Below are positions 26,178-36,222 of a stretch of DNA of 64,000 nucleotides, piece after piece (the first letter of the stretch is position 1; every line of letters starts with the position of its first letter). The translations under genes and the position numbers were made by a program. The notes beneath the pieces are model-generated. The model searched no databases and was not told the DNA's origin. It was given only the letters and a program-made list of their open reading frames with translations. The DNA is from Bog-473 sp963744225 (GTDB taxonomy: Bacteria; Actinomycetota; Acidimicrobiia; Acidimicrobiales; RAAP-2), in contig CAVUSV010000004.1 in assembly GCA_963744225.1 (NCBI GenBank), positions 124,001 through 188,000 on the forward strand, given 5' to 3'.

Positions 26178-27746
26178 ATGCGCCGGATCCCACTGCGCTG
26201 GCCCCTCGGCGTCTGCACGGCCGCACTGGCCCTCGTCACCGCGTCGTGCAGCACCCCCGCGTCGCCGGCCGCCGTCCAGCGGGTCACCGGCGGCCCTACG
26301 GGGCGCTACATCGTCCCGGCCGGGATCCACAAGATCAAACACGTCGTCGTGGTGATGCAGGAGAACCGTTCCTTTGACTCGTACTTTGGCACGTACCCCG
26401 GCGCAGACGGCATCCCCATGAAGAACGGCGCGCCCTCCGTGTGCGTCAACAACCCGCAAACGGGCCAGTGCGTGGCGCCCTACGTCGATCACGCGGACGT
26501 CAACGGCGGCGGTCCCCACTCGGCACCCAACGCCACCGCCGACATCAACGGCGGCAAGATGGACGGCTTCATTGCGCAGGCCCAGTCCGGTCGCAAGGGG
26601 TGCCTGAACCCGACCGACCCCGCCTGCACGAACTCGGCGACGCCCGACGTGATGGGGTACCACACCCAGAGCGACATCCCCAACTACTGGACCTACGCCA
26701 GCGACTACGTGCTCCAGGACCACATGTTCGAACCCAACGCCTCGTGGAGCCTGCCGTCCCATCTGTTCCTCGTCTCGGAGTGGTCGGCCTACTGCACACA
26801 GGTGGGCAACCCGTCGAGTTGTGTGAACGCGCTGCAGACCAAGCCGATCGAGCGCCCTCAGCAGGCGCCCGCCGTCTACGGCGGCGAGGCGGGGCCCAAG
26901 AATGCCGGCGGCGGTCGTCGGCACCCGCTCCCGGGTACGAGCACAAACCAGCCGGCCTATGCGTGGACCGACCTGACCTACCTCCTCCACAAGCACAAGG
27001 TGAGCTGGGGCTACTACGTCGTGAGCGGGACCGAGCCCGACTGTCAGAACCCAGCGGCCGAGACCTGCGGTCCCGTCAACCAGACCGCCAACACGCCAGG
27101 GATCTGGAACCCGCTCCCCTGGTTCGACACCGTGCAGGCCGACCACCAGCTGGGCAACATTGAGGACGTCACCAACTTCTACCGCGCGGCCAAAAGAGGG
27201 ACCTTGCCGGCCGTCTCGTGGATCACCCCCTCGGGGGCCGTGAGCGAGCACCCGCCGGCGCCGGTGAGCTTCGGTCAGAGTTACGTGACCAGCGTGATCA
27301 ACGCAGTGATGCGCAGCCCGGACTGGAACTCGACGGCGATCTTCCTCACCTGGGACGACTGGGGTGGCTTCTACGACCACGTCGTACCGCCGACCGTCGA
27401 CGTCAACGGCTACGGGCTGCGCGTCCCCGGCGTCGTGATCAGCCCCTACGCCAAGCGGGGCTACATCGACCACCAGACGCTCAGCTTCGACGCCTACGAC
27501 AAATTCATCGAGGACGACTTTCTGGGGGGACAGCGCTTGAACCCTGCCACCGACGGACGGCCCGACCCCCGACCTACCGTGCGCGAGAACGTGAAGATCC
27601 TCGGGAATTTGGCAAACGACTTCAACTTCAACCAGAAACCGCGTCCGCCGCTGATCCTGGCGGTAAACCCGAAGACGACGTTGACGGGGACGCCCAATCC
27701 GTCGCAACTGTCCCAAGCCGCCCGAGCTCCCGACGGTGACGGCTAA
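26178..27746 (+). CDS. Secreted phosphoesterase (phospholipase C / acid phosphatase family)
   Basis: 522 residues. An N-terminal RR-containing hydrophobic signal (RRIPLRWPLGVCTAALALVTASC) precedes a possible lipobox TASC, so it is exported and perhaps lipid-anchored. The mature part opens with VVVVMQENRSFDSYFGTYPGADG, the metal/nucleophile signature of PLC-type phosphoesterases, and contains LTWDDWGGFYDHVVPP near the C-terminus with further metal ligands. It would hydrolyse phospholipid head groups or phosphomonoesters outside the cell. ATG 26178 fits the signal peptide best. Confidence 0.9.
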   Translation: MRRIPLRWPLGVCTAALALVTASCSTPASPAAVQRVTGGPTGRYIVPAGIHKIKHVVVVMQENRSFDSYFGTYPGADGIPMKNGAPSVCVNNPQTGQCVAPYVDHADVNGGGPHSAPNATADINGGKMDGFIAQAQSGRKGCLNPTDPACTNSATPDVMGYHTQSDIPNYWTYASDYVLQDHMFEPNASWSLPSHLFLVSEWSAYCTQVGNPSSCVNALQTKPIERPQQAPAVYGGEAGPKNAGGGRRHPLPGTSTNQPAYAWTDLTYLLHKHKVSWGYYVVSGTEPDCQNPAAETCGPVNQTANTPGIWNPLPWFDTVQADHQLGNIEDVTNFYRAAKRGTLPAVSWITPSGAVSEHPPAPVSFGQSYVTSVINAVMRSPDWNSTAIFLTWDDWGGFYDHVVPPTVDVNGYGLRVPGVVISPYAKRGYIDHQTLSFDAYDKFIEDDFLGGQRLNPATDGRPDPRPTVRENVKILGNLANDFNFNQKPRPPLILAVNPKTTLTGTPNPSQLSQAARAPDGDG

Positions 27747-27832
27747 GACGGAACCTCGTTCGAGATCGAACGCGGTCGGAGGCATTGCGCCCGGGAACCT
27801 CGCTCATCGAGGCCTCGCCGGAGGGCCGGCGC

Positions 27833-29193
27833 CTAACCGTTGGACACCTCCTCGCCGGGCCCGGCGCCAGGTGCGAGGTGGCCCAACTGGTGCTGCAGGC
27901 ACGCCTCGAGCGTCGGATGGCGGAAGGCGTGCCCGGACGCCGCGAGCCTTTGCGGCAGGACGCGCTGGCTGGCCTGCACCATCTCGCGCGCGCCCTCCGC
28001 GCCGAACAGCAAGCGAGGACCCAGCGCGGGCACCGGAAGGAGGGATGGACGCCGCAGGACGCTTCCCAGGGTCGACGCGTACTCACTGTTGCGCACGGGT
28101 GTGGGAGCGACCGCGTTGACCGGACCAACGAGGCCGTCGTCGACGAGCGCCCGACCGAAGACGTCCAGCAGGTCATCGAGGCCGATCCACGACACCCATT
28201 GCGACCCCGGGGTCAGTGGACCTCCCAGGCCGGCCGCAAAGAGCGGGCGAAGGAGCTTGAGGGTCGCCCCGCGGGAGGACTGGACGATGCCGGTCCGAAC
28301 GACCACGACGCGCAGCCCGGCTTCTTGGGCCGGCGACGTCGCCAACTCCCAATCCTGCACCAGCTCGGCCAAGAACCCTGTACCCCCGGCGCTCTCCTCC
28401 GTGAGGACCTCGTCCCCACGTTCTGCGCCGTAGTAGCCGATCGCAGAAGCGGCGACGAGGACGCGGGGGCCGTCGGCCGCGGCGGCCATGCTCGCGGCCA
28501 GCGCGCGCTCGTCGGGCCGACGCGGCTGTCGCGAACCAGCTGCTTATGGTGCGCGGTGAACCGGCCTGCGATCGAGGCACCGGCAAGATGGACGACGGCG
28601 TCGACTCCCTCGAGCGCTCGCGGGTCGGGTTGGTCGGGTTGCCAGCGCCGCTCGTCGACCCCCTGCGGTGACCGCCGCACGAGACGGATGACCCTGTGGC
28701 CGCCGGTGCTCAAATACGCGGAGAGGGCGGAGCCGATGAGTCCGGACGACCCGGTGACGGCCACGGTCAAGAGTCGGCCGTTCAGGCGTGCCATGGTGCG
28801 GTGTGCGGCCAGGTCGCCCGCCAACTGGCGGTGCCGGTAGCGAAACGACTGCGTCAGGAGGAACCCTGGTACCGGTGTCTCAACGACGTCGGTCACCCGA
28901 GTGCTGCTGGCGGTGACCGGATCAAAAGTGTGCGTGTGACGCCAGTGAAGCGGTAACGACACGAGCTCGTCCACGAACTGGCGCGTCGGCTCGTATCCAC
29001 TGTGCCTCGCCACCCAGTGCACGCCGCCAGGCAGGCGCAGCACCGCATTCCCGTCTCGCAGCGACGCCGCCTCCTGGAGAACCCGAATCGGCTGCCACGG
29101 TGGCGCGAGGCGGTGCAGTGCACCCGGACGTTCGTGCCACGCGAACACCTCGTCGATGGGCGCATCGATGACGCTCGAATATCGCAAACCCAT
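27833..29193 (-). pseudogene. SRPBCC-TIGR01777 epimerase fusion, frameshifted
   Basis: The N-terminal 145 residues are an SRPBCC domain (YSSVIDAPIDEVFAWHERPGA); then a TIGR01777-type NAD-dependent epimerase begins with VAVTGSSGLIGSALSAYL and HLAGASIAGRFTAHHK. At about 28,520-28,530 the frame breaks: one base appears lost in the run before GACGAGCGC. The rest (LVAASAIGYYGAERGDEVLTEE, GLDDLLDVFGRAL, C-terminal DUF1731 region) continues in the other frame to a stop at 27833. Restoring one base gives a complete protein of about 453 residues. Such fusions are common in actinobacteria; function is poorly known. Confidence 0.85.
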
Positions 29194-29440
29194 ACCTCAC
29201 TCCTTATACCCGGCACCCCGCCGATGGGATCGAGAGATTCACGGGCAGGGGCGAACCGGCTGCTGTTTCGTGCTCACTCCGCACCAGCAGCCCCCGAGAT
29301 GCAGGGTCATCGTCACGAGGGCCCTCGGATCCGACGGACATCGATCGCACCGCCACCTCCCCCCCTCAGGCGTTCGCGGCGCCCGGGTGCTCCTGGGCAT
29401 GGCTACGTTGGGCCACTTGATGCAGGGCTCCGACGACCTG

Positions 29441-30923
29441 ATGCAGACCGCCGCAGGCCGGCGTTGGTGGTGGTGGTTGTCGTTGACACCGTGTGTCGCG
29501 TTCGCCCTTGTCCTGGCGGGATGCTCCGGCGGTGGGCCTCCCGGGAGTGGCCTGGCCAATCCGCCACAGTCGATTGCGGCCGCTCCGGACTATCCCAACA
29601 TGTGTGCTCCCGTCGGTGCCGACACGTCCGTCACGTGCCTGCGTCTCACGCTGCAGGCAATCGACGCCGCACGAGGGCGCGAGGGTCTTCGGCCCATGGT
29701 CCTGCCATCCAACTTCCCCCGATTGAGCATTCCAGAACAGCTCTTCGTCGCCATCAACCGCGAGCGGGCCGATCGCGGCCTGGCTCCCTTCATGGGACTC
29801 GTCGCAGCCCTGGACGTGCACGCACAGCAGAGCGCGGAGGCGGCACAGCTGCCGCCGCGACCCGGCCATCCATACGCGACGGCCTCCACGGAGTGGATCG
29901 GTGCGGTCGATAACGGGCTCGATGCCGTCTATCAGTGGATGTATCAGGACGGGCCGGACAGCGGCGTGCCGGGATGTTCCGCCAGCCAGCCCTCGGGGTG
30001 CTGGGCCGATCGTCAGATCGTCCTCGCCCGCTTCGGGCCACGCCACCTCGTTATGGGAGCCGGCTTCGACGCGACCGGGGACACGTCGCCTGGAGACCGG
30101 GGTGGATCATCCCTGGCCGCCGTCGTTGCGGCCGACCCCAGGCCTGCGGCTTCCAGAACCCACATCGCTGCCTACGCCTACACCTGGCAGGAGGCCGTGG
30201 CCGCGACGGCGGCGGGGACACTCAAGCCACTCCGCACGATTCCCTCCACCGAGTCCCAGACGGGCATCTCCAATCCGGCCCAGAACGTGACCCCGGCGCC
30301 CGACTACACGCGTACGTGCTCCACCAGCGGGCTCGACAACTCCGCCGCCTGCATCAACGCCACCCTGACCGCGATCAACCACGCACGCGAGCTGGAGAGC
30401 GTGCGCCCCATGATCCTACCGATGGGCTTCGCGCAGATGAGCGTGCCCGAGCAACTCTTCGTCGCGGTGAACCTCGAGAGGGTGGATCGAGGGCTGGCGC
30501 CGTTCGGCGGCCTGACAAGCGAACTCAACACGAACGCACAGCGGGGAGCGAACCGCGCCAACGACCCGCCCGACCCTGGTCAGGCGTATGTGCTGGCTGA
30601 CGCCGAGTGGGCCGGTGGTTCGTCGAACGGGCTCGACGCGGTGTACGGATGGATGTACAACGACGGGCTCAACAGCGGCAATCTCGATTGCCTGCATCGA
30701 GGCGCAGGGGGATGCTGGGGACACCGCAAGGGCATCCTCGACAACTTCGGCTCGAGCGCCAACCTGGCAATGGGCGCCGCCCTCAATGCGACCGGAGACA
30801 CGCACAAAGGAGATGGAGGTGGTACGTCCATGGCGGTGACCCTCGCCGTCGCGACGGCCCCTCAACCGACGTTCAGCTTCAGCTGGACGCAAGTGCTGGC
30901 CGCGCTGCCGCCGGGACCGGGCT

Positions 30924-30925
<2 letters not shown>
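29441..30925 (+). CDS. Lipoprotein with two tandem CAP-like repeats
   Basis: 494 residues. ATG 29441 gives an ideal lipoprotein signal: RR, a tryptophan-rich core and the lipobox LAGC with Cys28. The mature protein consists of two homologous units of about 200 residues. Each has a Cys pair, an EQLFVA(I/V)N(R/L)ER segment with DRGLAPF, an NGLDAVY(Q/G)WMY segment, a Cys-Trp motif and an MGA-FDATGDT-type ending. The second unit keeps CWGHRKGILD, recalling the GHR-IL motif of bacterial CAP/SCP proteins; the first has CWADRQIVLA. Intra-protein duplication is certain; CAP homology is inferred. Confidence 0.75.
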
Positions 30926-30957
<32 letters not shown>

Positions 30958-31045
30958 GACGCTCGACGTCGCTGACGGTCCGGGCTCGCAGGGGCGGCGC
31001 CACTTAGGGTTGTCGCACCCCGGCGCCGACGAATCGAGGAGGACG

Positions 31046-31510
31046 ATGTACACAACGATGGTGATCTCGGCCATTCTCGGTATCGCGACCACGGCAGCCG
31101 CGTTCGCCACCAACCGCCACCTCTTTGTCCGTGGCGGCGAGGCCGGCCGGGTGACGCTGCTCGAGGGGGTCTACTACGTCGTGGGCCTGTGCTCGCTGGG
31201 GCTCGGCTGGTACTTCAACGTCCGCTACACCAACCTCTACGGCCACCGGGCCTCATATGTGAACTACACGAAGATGCTCTTCACGAACTGGGCCGCGGAC
31301 TCCGCTGCTCAGGACTACATCATCGTCAATGTGGTGCTCCTTCCTCTGTGGACCATTGTCGAGGGCGGCCGGCGTGGCCTCAGGTGGGCGTGGATCTTCT
31401 TCGTGATGAGCCTCTTCACCAGCCTCGCGTTCTCCGTCGCGATGTTCCTCGCGTTCATGGAGCGGCAGCTGCGCTACAACCGGGCGCTCGTCTCGTCCAA
31501 CACGGCATAA
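31046..31510 (+). CDS. DUF2834-like membrane protein
   Basis: 154 residues with four membrane helices, at about 4-22, 37-56, 90-105 and 113-135. The central NWAADSAAQDYIIVNVVLLPLWTIVEGGRRGLRWAWIFF resembles DUF2834 (arginine-glycine after a membrane helix, then a Leu-Trp stretch). ATG 31046 follows GAGGAGG. The function of DUF2834 is unknown. The 3' end overlaps the following convergent gene by 37 bp. Confidence 0.68.
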   Translation: MYTTMVISAILGIATTAAAFATNRHLFVRGGEAGRVTLLEGVYYVVGLCSLGLGWYFNVRYTNLYGHRASYVNYTKMLFTNWAADSAAQDYIIVNVVLLPLWTIVEGGRRGLRWAWIFFVMSLFTSLAFSVAMFLAFMERQLRYNRALVSSNTA

Positions 31511-33039
31511 CCGCAGTTGTACCCGGGGATGAACGTGACGCCCGGACCCCCGTGGCACCCCGCGCCGCACAGGTAGAGTCCTTCGACGGGCAGCGGGTTG
31601 TCGGGCCACCCCTTCGGTCCGGGACGGAACGGGCCCATGAATTCTGGCTGCAGGAGCCCGTGGCAGAAGTCCCCTCCGGTGCAGCCGAACATCAGCTCGT
31701 ACGTGTTCGCCGGGTAGTTCAGCTGCCGCTCGATCACGTCGGGGAAGTTCGGTGCCACCGCCGCGATCTTGGCCACGATCCGCTGCGCCATCTCGTCGCG
31801 CAGTTTGCCCTGGGACGCACGATCGGCGCCTATGGGTAGGTAGAAGGCGAAACTGCTCGCCGCGTGCATTCCCTCTGGGGCCAGGCTGGGGTCATCGAGC
31901 GAGGGGATCTGCAGGTTGAAACTCGGAGACCCGGGTACCTGGCCACGAACGCACCCCTCGAAGTCACGCTGCATCTGCTCGGCGGTGCCGAAGAAGGTGA
32001 CGTTACGACCAAGCCCACCGCCGTTCAGCGCCTCGTAGGGCTCGCGGTATTCGGGTAACCCCCGCAGGGCGAAATGGGCTTGGAAGTAGGCCGCCCTGTG
32101 GTCGATGGCCGTCACCCGGCGGACAAAGGCCTCGGGGAGGGTGTCTGCGTCGATCAGCTGGGTGAACGTCGCCGTCGGATCGAGGTTGGAGACCACGACG
32201 GGAGCGGTCGCGACCTGCCCGTCGCCGAGGTCGACGCCTCGTACCGCCCCACCCTCAACGACGATGCCTGCGACCTTGGCATGACGGCGCAGCTCGCCGC
32301 CGTGCCGCTCGAACAGGCGGCAGAGGTGGTCTGCGATCGTGCCCAGTCCACCGCGTACCTTCGACATCGTGGCACTTCCGGGCGAGGCGAGTGCAAAGGC
32401 AAGGCACAGGGCGCTGCCGGGCGAATAGGGACCCCGAAACGTCGAGTTGACGGAGAGGAAGCTCAGCATGCTGCGCACCGGCGCATGCTTCGCCCTGTCG
32501 GGGAGGAAGCGATCGACGACATCCATGACGCTGCCGAACATGGCGGTCCGGATGGCCTCACGCTCCGACTCGTTCGAGGCGCACGCCCACATCTCGTCAA
32601 GGGACTTTGGCGGCTTGCGCACGTCGAATCGGCCAATAGCCCGTGCGGGCGCCTCGGCCCATGCCGCCACCTCGGCCATGCCCAGCACCGCCTCAATGCC
32701 GAGGACTTCACCGAGGTGCTCGAGCAGGCGTTCGGGATCGGTGTAGAGAAAGATGGGCGGCTCGTCGCCGTCGCTGATGCTGGCCGACTGGACCTCGGGC
32801 TCGTAGATGGGGCAGGAGCCGAGCTCGAGATCTTCGTAGATCTCGTTTGGTACGGGGAACTGGATGGAGCCGGCCAGTTCGAAGCGGTAGCCACGGATGA
32901 GCTCGGTGGTCGAGGCCATCCCTCCGATGAAGTGGTTCTTCTCCAGGCAGAGGACTCTCATACCGCCGCGCGCCATGACCGCGGCTGCCGTCAGACCGTT
33001 GTGACCAGCGCCAATGACGATTGCGTCGTAGTCCGGCAT
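31474..33039 (-). CDS. FAD-dependent oxidoreductase, phytoene-desaturase-like
   Basis: 521 residues. The N-terminus is a dinucleotide fold, AIVIGAGHNGLTAAAVMARGGMRVLCLEK, then GGMASTTELIRGYRFELAG, and the C-terminus ends in the FAD contact CGAGCHGGPGVTFIPGYNCGYAV. This is the layout of CrtI-type carotenoid dehydrogenases and of related all-trans-retinol saturase-like proteins found in actinobacteria. No other carotenoid genes are nearby, so substrate is not assigned. ATG 33039 begins the fold; the frame extends upstream without family support. Confidence 0.88.
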   Translation of the reverse strand: MPDYDAIVIGAGHNGLTAAAVMARGGMRVLCLEKNHFIGGMASTTELIRGYRFELAGSIQFPVPNEIYEDLELGSCPIYEPEVQSASISDGDEPPIFLYTDPERLLEHLGEVLGIEAVLGMAEVAAWAEAPARAIGRFDVRKPPKSLDEMWACASNESEREAIRTAMFGSVMDVVDRFLPDRAKHAPVRSMLSFLSVNSTFRGPYSPGSALCLAFALASPGSATMSKVRGGLGTIADHLCRLFERHGGELRRHAKVAGIVVEGGAVRGVDLGDGQVATAPVVVSNLDPTATFTQLIDADTLPEAFVRRVTAIDHRAAYFQAHFALRGLPEYREPYEALNGGGLGRNVTFFGTAEQMQRDFEGCVRGQVPGSPSFNLQIPSLDDPSLAPEGMHAASSFAFYLPIGADRASQGKLRDEMAQRIVAKIAAVAPNFPDVIERQLNYPANTYELMFGCTGGDFCHGLLQPEFMGPFRPGPKGWPDNPLPVEGLYLCGAGCHGGPGVTFIPGYNCGYAVLDETSARL

Positions 33040-33458
33040 CGGCACGGGACTGTAGCGACCCGCCGGTGGCGCTGCTGAGGCCCGGAAATTAACTACCCCA
33101 GACGTAGCAACTGGGATGGACTCCGGGCCCCGGCCCTGGCTTGTGGTCATGTATCCACGGCGGGAGGCGTCAGGCGGTGGCGAAGCTCGTGCCCACAGAC
33201 GGGTCCGGAACTCACATCCGTGGAGACCACCACCTTCAACAAGGCGGTCGTCCTCGACCCGTCCGACGTGCACCGGGTTGCGGATGGTCACGGCCACAAG
33301 GGACGGGAACTCTGTCCACGGCCTTCTTCGCCGAGCTGGAGCACGTTCCTGTCGGAAGCTGGCGGGACAGCGCGGCAACCGCCCATGACGACGCGACCGC
33401 CGCATGATTACCGGCACCACCGTTGGGCAATTGCCTCTTCAGAGAAATGGGAGGACGC
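33040..33458. other. Intergenic region upstream of the oxidoreductase
   Basis: About 420 bp between divergent genes, no convincing gene. An A+T-richer patch, GGAAATTAACTACC, at about 33,088-33,100 is a plausible promoter element for the oxidoreductase. Confidence 0.35.
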
Positions 33459-33680
33459 ATGAGCGAAAAGAAGGATGCAGGATCGGGCGCATCGGTGAAC
33501 GACGCCACCAAGGAGGAGGAGGACCGCGAAGCAACCGCCACCCACACGGCCGACCGCCCGCCAACCTCAGAAGAGGAAGCGGCCGCCGAGCGGAACCGGC
33601 TCGACCCCGACGTCGCGGCGCATGAACGCGAAATGGGAAAGATCGGTGCGGAGGTCAAGGGTGAGGGCGAGATCGACTGA
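33459..33680 (+). CDS. Small hydrophilic, probably disordered protein
   Basis: 73 residues, about a third Glu and Asp, with no hydrophobic core (MSEKKDAGSGASVNDATKEEEDRE start). ATG 33459 has GGGAGG 7-8 bp upstream. It resembles short stress-type or disordered proteins but no family is recognised. An ORF on the other strand overlaps it; the ribosome site and acidic composition favour this one. Confidence 0.5.
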   Translation: MSEKKDAGSGASVNDATKEEEDREATATHTADRPPTSEEEAAAERNRLDPDVAAHEREMGKIGAEVKGEGEID

Positions 33681-33873
33681 GGTCGTTCGAGCCCTGGGCT
33701 CGGCGTCGATCTCGACCTGTGGCCCCAGGGGGCGTCCCTGTGACGCTGCGGCCGCAGTTCGCGCGAGTGCTCGCCCTCTCGCACCCGTTCGAGGTAGGCG
33801 TCGGCCTCTTCCTGGCTCATCGTGCCGCTCGCCACGGCCGCGTCAGTACGGCCGTGGCGCCCCGGGACCGACC

Positions 33874-34770
33874 TCAGCCGAAGGTCGCGGCGATGCGACC
33901 CATCCCGTCCTGCCAGGGCACCTCCGTCCGGCCGAGGACGGTGTGCATCCGGGTTACATCAGGCCACAGTGGCCACGGGGCCTCGGGGTCATAGCGGATC
34001 CGTACCGGCCTTTCGGACAGCTCACCGAGGTAGGCGCAGTAGTCCTCTGCGCTGACCGTCTCGCTCCCTGCGAAGTTGACGACGACAGGGTCCACCGCTG
34101 CCACCTCGAGCGCCCGGACCGCCAAACGGGCGTAGTCGTCCTCGAAAATCGGGTTGTAGTTGTTGGGTGCGTCAGGGTGGAGGACGATGTCCTCACCGTT
34201 AAGGATCTGGCGCAGGCGGGTGACCGGCGCGCCGCCTTCGGGCCCGTAGGTCGAAAAGATCCTGATGATGGTGAGGGGGTTTCCGCACTGTGCTGCTGCG
34301 AAACGCACCACCTCCTCCCCGGCGATCTTCGACAGGCTGTACATCCCGAGGTGCACCCCCGGCGGGTCATCCTCGCTGAGCGGCCGCCGGCCCTGATAGG
34401 CGTAGGCCGAACCGCTGGAGCAGTACACGAACGCGGCACCCCTGCAGGCGGCGACGAGGCGGCCTGATGCCTGGGCATTCATCTCGAAGACACACGTCCA
34501 ATTCGCGTCCGCCTGCCGCCCGAAGCGCGCTGCGGCGTGGAACACATGGGTGATCCCGACGGGCAGGTCCCCAAGGTCCATCGTTGCGAGGTCTCCCACG
34601 ATTGGCCGCACTCCCGCCTGGAGCAGACGCTGGCGGTCGCCCTCTCCCCGGCAACGGGCCAGTCCGAAGACGTCGTGACGCTCGGCCAGGCGACGGGCGA
34701 TCGGGAAGCCGACTCGGCCGGTCGCTCCGGTCACGAGCACCCGCCACCCGTCCGGGTGCGGTGCCGTCAT
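33874..34770 (-). CDS. NAD-dependent epimerase/dehydratase family protein
   Basis: 298 residues of the extended SDR type. Cofactor loop VLVTGATGRVGFPIARRL at about 11-28, catalytic serine in YCSSGSAYAY and YSLSK (YxxxK) near 157, then IIRIFSTYGPEG. Substrate is likely a nucleotide sugar or a related small molecule but cannot be fixed. It starts 87 bp after the LLM oxidoreductase stop on the same strand, so it is probably the last gene of that operon. Confidence 0.87.
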   Translation of the reverse strand: MTAPHPDGWRVLVTGATGRVGFPIARRLAERHDVFGLARCRGEGDRQRLLQAGVRPIVGDLATMDLGDLPVGITHVFHAAARFGRQADANWTCVFEMNAQASGRLVAACRGAAFVYCSSGSAYAYQGRRPLSEDDPPGVHLGMYSLSKIAGEEVVRFAAAQCGNPLTIIRIFSTYGPEGGAPVTRLRQILNGEDIVLHPDAPNNYNPIFEDDYARLAVRALEVAAVDPVVVNFAGSETVSAEDYCAYLGELSERPVRIRYDPEAPWPLWPDVTRMHTVLGRTEVPWQDGMGRIAATFG

Positions 34771-34857
34771 CGCTCGTGTTGGGGGTCTCGAATGCGCATC
34801 ACCCCATGATGGACCGCCGAGAGCACCAGAGACCGAGTACCAGCGCCCATACCGCGA

Positions 34858-36222
34858 TCAGCCCCCCAGGATCCCAAGCCCCTCGTCCCGGATACCTTTG
34901 GCACGGGCTTCGGCAAAATTCTCCAGCCAGACCCTCATCTCCTCGCTCCCAGTCTCGTCTGCCCAACGTCGGGGCATCGCCGGGAACGAGTAGTCCAGAG
35001 GGAGCGCGGGCGGCGCGGGCTCGTGCGCCCTCCGCTCCAAGGCGGCGTCGAGGGCCGGCGCGAGCCGGGCTGCCTTTGTTCGGACCTGTGCCTCGTCACG
35101 CTCCCTGAAGGCCGGCAGCACGTCTCGACCGAAGAGCTCGAGCGATTCGCAGATGTGCTCGTGACGGTTCTTACCTGCCTGCAGGACAAAGATGACCTGG
35201 TCGACACCAGCCTGTTCGAAGCGCTCGAGGTACTCGCGCACCTGTGCCGGCGTCCCGGTTGCTCCCCGCAGACCGGTGCGGTCCCCGCCCGCCAGCTTGG
35301 CCCCGAGCCGCTCCTGCCGCAGCGCAGTCTCGATCTCGGGCGAGTAGCCCTGGTCGCCCCGGCGTTCGAGATACTCCTTCCACACGTCGGTCGAACCGGG
35401 GCGGTGCTCCCCGAAGACGTAGTAGTGCCCAAGCGAGTAGCCGAAGAAGTTGCCGCCTTCCAGTCCGCGGTCGAGCGCCACTTTCTCGTCGGGGTGGCAC
35501 ATCATCTGCGTGACACAGGCGATGTTGGGGTTCACGGCCAGCCCGACCGGCACACAGCGTTCGGTCAGGGTCTGCTCGTAATCCGACACCCACTTAGTCG
35601 CCTCCTCCGGGTCGATAAAGGCGAACGTGAGTGCGCCAATGCCCTTCTCGGCCGCTAGCAGGATGGTGTCACGCCGGGAGCACGCAACCCAGAGTGGCGG
35701 ATGCGGCCGCTGGAACGGCTTGGGGACGACATTGCGCGGCGGCATCTGCACGAAGCGGCCGTCGACGCCGGTGAAGGGGGTCTCCGTCATGCAGCGGAGG
35801 GAGACTTGTAGTCCCTCGAGCCAGGCGTCACGCTTGGTCGCCGGATCCACCAGGAAGCCCCCCAGCTCCGCCTCCGAACCGGACTCACCGGAACCGAATT
35901 CGACCCGGCCGCCGGAGATGAGATCGAGGGTGGCCACACGCTCGGCAGTGCGGGCGGGATGGTTATAGCCGGGCGCCGTCTGAATGATGCCGTGGCCGAG
36001 ACGGATGTCCTTCGTCCGCTGGCTGCACGCACCGAGGAACACCTCCGGAGCCGAGGAGTGGCTGTACTCCTCGAGGAAGTGGTGCTCGACCTCCCACACG
36101 ACGTCGAAGCCGAGCCGGTCGGCCAGCTCGACCTGCTCAAGGGCATCCTGCATGAGTAAGTACTCTGCGTCCTCTTGCCAGGGCCTCGGCAGCTGGTGCT
36201 CGTAGAAGATCCCGAACTTCAT
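34858..36222 (-). CDS. LLM-class flavin-dependent oxidoreductase
   Basis: 454 residues, a luciferase-like TIM barrel. MKFGIFYEHQLPRPW at the start, DVVWEVEHHFLEEYSHSSAPEVFLGA and DLISGGRVEFGSGESGS (phosphate-binding loop) are the family hallmarks. These enzymes use FMNH2 or F420H2 to oxidise a substrate, often with O2. The ATG overlaps the stop of the upstream di-iron-like gene (ATGA), so the two are co-translated and probably act on one pathway. A 90-residue C-terminal extension after the barrel is a little longer than usual. Confidence 0.92.
   Translation of the reverse strand: MKFGIFYEHQLPRPWQEDAEYLLMQDALEQVELADRLGFDVVWEVEHHFLEEYSHSSAPEVFLGACSQRTKDIRLGHGIIQTAPGYNHPARTAERVATLDLISGGRVEFGSGESGSEAELGGFLVDPATKRDAWLEGLQVSLRCMTETPFTGVDGRFVQMPPRNVVPKPFQRPHPPLWVACSRRDTILLAAEKGIGALTFAFIDPEEATKWVSDYEQTLTERCVPVGLAVNPNIACVTQMMCHPDEKVALDRGLEGGNFFGYSLGHYYVFGEHRPGSTDVWKEYLERRGDQGYSPEIETALRQERLGAKLAGGDRTGLRGATGTPAQVREYLERFEQAGVDQVIFVLQAGKNRHEHICESLELFGRDVLPAFRERDEAQVRTKAARLAPALDAALERRAHEPAPPALPLDYSFPAMPRRWADETGSEEMRVWLENFAEARAKGIRDEGLGILGG

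Noticed and set aside
27758..27771. GTTCGA-GA-TCGAAC palindrome between convergent genes
   Set aside because: Short arms, no U-tract, position compatible with chance in this composition.
33236..33835. Minus-strand frame of 199 codons starting MASGTMSQEEADAYLERVREGE
   Set aside because: The first 25 residues look protein-like, but the rest is antisense to the small acidic gene and to repeats of Arg/Ser; no family and no ribosome site.
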